Source: Nelumbo lutea
Taxonomy: Eukaryota; Streptophyta; Magnoliopsida; Proteales; Nelumbonaceae
Length of the DNA stretch: 64,000 nt
Assembly (NCBI GenBank): GCA_022828595.1
Contig: JAKGHH010000003.1
Location: 60,377,759-60,441,758, forward strand
Direction of reading: 5' to 3'
Position numbers and translations under genes: made by a program. Below, piece by piece: positions 34,677 through 64,000 of this stretch (position 1 is its first letter; each line of letters starts with the position of its first letter). Under the pieces are notes generated by a model. The model saw only the letters and a program-made list of their open reading frames with translations, was not told where the DNA came from and did no database searches.

Positions 34677-35467
34677 TGATGGAGGGTGATTTGGCATGAC
34701 CTCATCATAAGAGGACATGTGGACGTGACTCAGCATAAGTGACAACTCAGCACGACTAGTCTGCCAAAATCCAGCGTGGCAGCTCGCTACAAGATGTCAC
34801 TCTGATTACCCCGAGCTAAGATTCTTCCAAGTAAGAAGTACCCCGAGCTAAGATTCTCCCAAGATGGAAATCTTCCGAGCTCAAGGCACTTCGGGTTGAG
34901 CTCGGGGGCCTCCTAAGAATAAACTCGCCCGACCAAACTCAAGTAGGCCACCTCGAGTAGAAGCACCTCGGTAGGGTAGCTCGGTACAAGGTAGCTCAGG
35001 GCAGAGCAGCTCGGCATATCACAGGAAGATCTCCTGCCTGACAACCGTACCTGCCAAATCTGGAGACTACACCCACGTCTCTCGTCAGGCGGCGTCATGC
35101 CTGCCAACCCTGAGAGGAGTCCCTTGCCTGGCAAGGTCATACTTTGCAATGGTTACCTGCGCCCACCAGCTCAGCCCTAGCAAGTAACGGATGCGGCAGA
35201 GAATCAGAGGTGGTTATACCTGATTTGACAGGACATCAGTGTATAAGAGCTCCGCCCCCCAAGAGCAAAGGTAACTTGCGTGATCTGCGTTCTAGCCCTT
35301 TCATTTTTGCTCTGCAACTCTCTCTTCCTGCCACTAACTTAAGCATCAGAGTATTCCAGCCAGGAGAGCTCCCCGGGGATCCTTCTTCTTCCTCATAGGT
35401 ATCTCGTCCGTCGCCAAATAGGAGCGCAGCCGCTGCCAGGTAGGAGTGACCAGATCGCGCACCATCA
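34677..35467 (+). repeat. 3' LTR of the gypsy element
   Basis: 791 bp, partner of 26276-27057; preceded by the polypurine tract ending at about 34673. Confidence 0.9.
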
Positions 35468-36552
35468 GTTACCATGATTATGTAGCCTAAAGCACAACTC
35501 CAGATATGTGGATGGAAGCATTAGATCAAATTCCACATTAATTGTATTATATATTAGATCAAATTTTGTATTAGTTGTATTGTTTTTATGATAGGAATTT
35601 AGAAATTGTAATATAATTTTAACATAATTGCATATAAATTACAATTATTGGAATGTGACTTTTATCTTTTATAATATCAATGGACCCACATATTGACATT
35701 TCACAGGTGTATTTTTATTTACATGCTTATAAATAATTATTACAATATTTGTAATAATTTACTAAATTAAATAGCAACAATTACAATGATAATTGACAAT
35801 AGTTAATGATTGTCACCAAATGTGATCAATTATTTTTTTTAATATGTGACAACAATTACTTGATTGTTGCTCATTCAACAATAGTTTGCAAGCCTTGTTG
35901 CTTAAAATATTTATGGGAAACAATTGTTCAATTGTGGCTATTGTTCAATTAACAACGATTAACTTGATTGTTGTGTATGGAACTTTTAAGGTAACAATTG
36001 CTTGATTGTTGCTAATTCAACAATAGTTTGTAAAGACTAATGCCATAAATAAGTATAAGAAGCAATTGTACAATTACCAACAATTTACATGATTGTTGTA
36101 TAAAGAACTTTGGGGCAACAAGTGCTTCATTGTTGCTCATTAAACAATAGTCTAGAGGGGTTGTTGCATAAGATGATAATTAGAAACAACTTTTCAACTA
36201 TTGCAACTGTATAATTAACAACAATTAGTATGATTGTTGTTGAAGATAATTTTAAGCAACATTTAATCAGTTGTTGCTAAAAATATATATGGGAAATGGT
36301 CTTTATTAATTGTTGTTGAAACAAAAATATTGGTAGTAATTGCAATTGGTTCTTGCAAAACACTATTGCTGCTAATAGTTGGTCCAACTATTATGAAAAT
36401 CATATTTCGCAACACCTGATTGTTGTTAAGAACTTTTAACAATGGCTACGCTAGCAATTGCTTGTTCAGTTGTAAGTAAAACATTTTGTAACAGTTTTCC
36501 TTATATTGGGAATAATTTTTGGCTATTTCTGAAGGCCAATTTTCTTGTAGTG
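35468..36552. mobile_element. CACTA-like transposon end with subterminal repeats
   Basis: The right end, ttttcttgtagtg (to 36552), is the inverse of the plant CACTA terminus cactacaagaaaa. Inside it, about 35800-36440 holds repeated 'aacaattgcttgattgttgc' and 'caacaatagttt' words at about 120-145-bp spacing, like En/Spm subterminal transposase-binding repeats. The sequence directly right of 36552 is copia integrase-region DNA. The matching left end was not found, and the gypsy element has inserted at its other side. No transposase seen. Confidence 0.6.
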
Positions 36553-38038
36553 GCTCTAATATATTATTTTTTGTTTGTAAAACTAAGAACCTATTATCCG
36601 ATAAATACACAATCACTAATTTTCGATCGTAGTTTCCTCTTTTTGGGCTCAAGAAGACCCACTTTAGCTAGACACCCTCAAACCTCCAAATATTTCAAAT
36701 TAGGTGCATGTTCTTTCCATAATTCATAAGGCATTTTCTCTAATTTTTTTAGAGGGAATTTTGTTTAATATATGACAAGCAAGCAAAATAGCTTCCACCT
36801 ACATGTTGGAAAGTAATCCTGAACTTATTAGCATTGCATTTAATATTTCCTTGAACGTTCGATTTTTCCTTTTAGTTATTCAATTTTACTCAATTGTATA
36901 CAGGGTTATTGTTTCATGTATTATTCTATTTTCTTCACAATATTTGAGAAATTGCGCATTTTCATATTTCTTTACCACTATCTGATCTTATTCTCTTTAT
37001 TTTCCTATTTAATTGATTTTAAACTTCTAGTTTATATTTAATAAAAGTTTCATCACCTCATCTTTGGCTCTAAGTAAGTAAACTCTAGTGTACCTACAGT
37101 TGTCATGTACAAAGGTAATATAATAATTTTTCCTCCTTCACTCATTATGTTTCTAAAATCACCTAAATTGGTGTGGATTAATTCCAATAATATCAGATTC
37201 ACTTTCAATTGATTTGAGAGGTTTTTTATGATGTTTTGCTTCCACACAAGCTTCGCATTTTACAAAATCAGCATTTATCAAATTGAATATTATTCCAACT
37301 TTCTCCATTCTTTTAATAGAAGTACTAGCTTTCATTGATTCGTTAACAACATTCAAAATAAATAACACATTGCAATTGTAGCCCTTCTCAACAAACTCTC
37401 CATTGCAAGACAGAATTAATTTATCTGACTCAAACACAAGTTTAACACCAACTTTATTAATCAAAAAACCAAAAATTAAATTCCTCCTAAAATTAGAGAC
37501 ATACAGGGCATCATTCAGCTGAAGCATCTTCCTGAACGTCAATTTCAACGTCACTTTTCCCTCCCAGCAACAGAAGTATTGGAGTTCCATAAACATTGCT
37601 TCTCCCTCTTTCACACGTTCATAAGAGGAGAAAAGGCTTCCAAGGCGAGGGTAATTTTTCAATCAACGCTGCAGCCTGGAATGATTCATCAATGTGCATC
37701 CCTTCTGCTAAAATTTCATGCACGATTATTTGATAATCATCACATATTTGTCATCAACCATTTTAAAGTCTAGGAAAATTGCAATACTTCTTTATGCCTA
37801 CATCATCAATGGAGAATTGGACAATGAGTTCAGTATCTGGTCGCTAACATAAATATCACCTTTCTTGACTATCTGATTAACGTCATTCCCAAAAGGTTTA
37901 GACAAAACATAAGCTAGATTATTGTCAAGGAAAATCATAATTTTCACGGACTACCTACGATAGTTCTTTCCATTAAATGGTTCCAACTATGACAGATCAA
38001 GATGGGGATTCGACACAACCATTAAATCAATTTTAAGA
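36553..38038 (-). pseudogene. Old Ty1/copia remnant: gag to integrase
   Basis: Read from high to low coordinates: gag start FNGKNYRR and FLDNNLAYVLSKPF (about 37980-37880), a gag piece DFKMVDDKYVM, then a jump into the pre-integrase region. There 37159-37662 is open (KVTLKLTFRKMLQLNDALYV, FRRNLIFGFLINKVGVK, CEACVEAKHHKKPLKS). Degraded integrase core and ILNKIPSKK...PYELWKEHAP (about 36750-36660) follow, and the sequence stops at the CACTA end. The internal gag-protease deletion, stops and frameshifts make it non-functional. It is probably the 5' half of the element whose 3' half is at 20258-22205. Confidence 0.75.
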
Positions 38039-38039
38039 T

Positions 38040-38500
38040 TGTTAGAAAATATGAAGTAATATGACTATAACAATAAAGAACCTAGATTCCCAAACAACAA
38101 AGAGATCCAGATTGCAAAAGATATATGTATCAAACTAATAATAAGTAATAAACTTATCGGTAATAGTTGAGTCTGTACGAAGCAGTGTGTTACGTACACC
38201 CAATATAATTTAACAAAGAGAAAAACTAGCATGGGAGAGAAAAAATACAAATTATACATGACCAATACAAATACTTCAAAGATGGTTTAATACAAAGTTA
38301 CAAACACCTTCAAAACGCAGCTTCCAACTGGAAAACGTTAGGGTAGGACTCAGGAAGGAAAAACGGGAATGTAGATGCTTGTCGATGATGACTTGGTTGG
38401 ACCATCCGCAGAATACAAAGTTACAAACACCGATAGAATCATCAATGGCCAGAAGCCCAAAAGGCATAACTTAGCGTGTTTTATTCTGTGAACGTTTCAA
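38040..38500 (-). repeat. Probable 5' LTR of the old copia element
   Basis: Starts TGTTAGAAAATATGAAG, directly outside the gag/leader region of the minus-strand copia remnant. Shares its beginning with the fragment at 7003-7250 and a block (taatttaacaaagagaaaaac) with 19035-19085. The right end is uncertain. Confidence 0.5.
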
Positions 38501-39222
38501 TCTGTACTTTTCTCATTATGTTCATTTGTACATATTATTTATATTTACAAAAGTGAGTTTTGATTTATGTATGCACCAACCATTAAAGAAAACTTCATTT
38601 AAAGGCTTTCCCCAACAGTTGAGTATTTATTCACTCAAATAACGCCTAATGATGCTTAGTTGTCAATAAGCAGTTTATCAAATACTTTTCTCAGCTTTAA
38701 AGACAAATCAAATATAATTATTTATTTAATAAATAGAAAATATACCAAACACATACTTAATCTTAACCTGAAATGACTCGTTTCAGAAATTTAACTACTG
38801 AAGGAGTGACAATATTCACATGTATGATGTATCTAACCCCACATTTGTCCCCTTCAATTATTTTCATCTTGCACCCCACCAAGGTCCCATTCCATACATA
38901 TACACGCGAGAATCATCACCCGTTTCAGTATGAACTGGATAGTTGCAAAATTTTTTTTTTTTTAATTGTTGCAAAACCAGTGACATCAATCTCTGAATCA
39001 GTTAATAACGCCCTTCTGGAACACAAAATGTTGGATAAATATGTGAGAGTTAAATACAAATAGATGTATGACACTCCCATGAAAGATGGTCATTTCAAGT
39101 GCTTGATAAGCTTAACGTTATACGATAAGTCAACAACAGATGTCATATCCAAAATGGGGGAAAAGGGAAGAAAGGAAAAGCAAAACATGTAAATGCCCTT
39201 GAAGCCCACAGGACAAGAAGTT

Positions 39223-63963
<24,741 letters not shown>

Positions 63964-64000
63964 TTACAGATTAAATAAACCAAAATGACCAAAAAAGTAA

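Larger units (their letters stand above)
26276..35467 (+). mobile_element. Ty3/gypsy retrotransposon, TAT lineage, 9.2 kb
   Basis: Complete structure: LTRs 26276-27057 and 34677-35467 (TGATGGAGG...ACCATCA), primer-binding-type sequence attggcgccgtctatggg at 27058, and polypurine tract ggggagtggggggc ending near 34673. Flanks are GTTAT (26271-26275) and GTTAC (35468-35472), a 5-bp target duplication with one change. Order of parts is gag remnant, protease, RT, RNase H, second (archaeal-type) RNase H, integrase, a 4-copy repeat, then an antisense gene. The dual RNase H and antisense gene point to the TAT group. Stops and frameshifts in every pol segment make it non-autonomous now. Confidence 0.9.

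Noticed and set aside
34913..35475. Open frames in the gypsy LTR on both strands
   Set aside because: They occur in LTR DNA and are repeated in the other LTR at 26470-27029 with differences; no motif.

Overview
The window is plant nuclear DNA, probably from a eudicot or early-diverging eudicot with a large, transposon-rich genome. The evidence is spliced genes with GT-AG introns, a phytochrome-interacting bHLH gene, tRNA-iMet-primed Ty1/copia and TAT-type Ty3/gypsy elements, L1-like LINEs that carry RNase H, and hAT, MULE and CACTA-like DNA elements. I cannot name the species. There are no rRNA genes, convincing tRNA genes, CRISPR arrays or bacterial operons.

Two host genes frame the window and point towards each other. 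On the + strand, 3975-6682 holds the 3' exons of a PIF1-like bHLH transcription factor; its upstream exons lie outside the window or beyond an LTR element at 1118-3883. On the - strand, RPT2 (26S proteasome AAA-ATPase subunit 4) enters at 63894 and ends at 39223. Its five visible exons join in frame, and its last intron is about 20 kb long and packed with transposons.

Layout: 1-1112 repeat remnants; 1118-3883 a non-autonomous LTR element on the - strand with a perfect 5-bp target duplication; 3975-6682 the bHLH exons, with a foldback MITE in one intron; 7003-7475 LTR and MITE scraps; 7510-18376 a 10.9-kb foldback Mutator-like element (MULE). The MULE has long inverted arms made of about 300-bp tandem units, each with a palindrome. 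Both arms carry a copy of a Ulp1-type (C48) cysteine protease fragment, and the central loop carries a transposase remnant. From about 19 to 38.5 kb there is a nest on the - strand: an old copia element is split into an RT/RNase H half (20258-22205) and a gag/integrase half (36553-38038). Between the halves are a CACTA-like end, decayed HINT4 and CCT8 gene pieces, and a 9.2-kb TAT gypsy element with an antisense gene (26276-35467). From 39.3 to 59.4 kb, the RPT2 intron holds a 5.6-kb copia element inside a LINE, at least seven more LINE pieces on both strands, a hAT MITE and a local duplication. From 59.4 to 64 kb are the RPT2 core exons, with further MITE and LINE debris in the 3.5-kb intron.

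The only genes likely to be working are the bHLH gene (with an unresolved splice or frame question near its C terminus) and RPT2. Everything else is mobile DNA, much of it datable by nesting: LINE interrupted by copia, LINE interrupted by LINE, copia interrupted by CACTA and gypsy, MULE arm interrupted by foldback and hAT MITE. All family calls come from reading translations by eye; no database search was possible.
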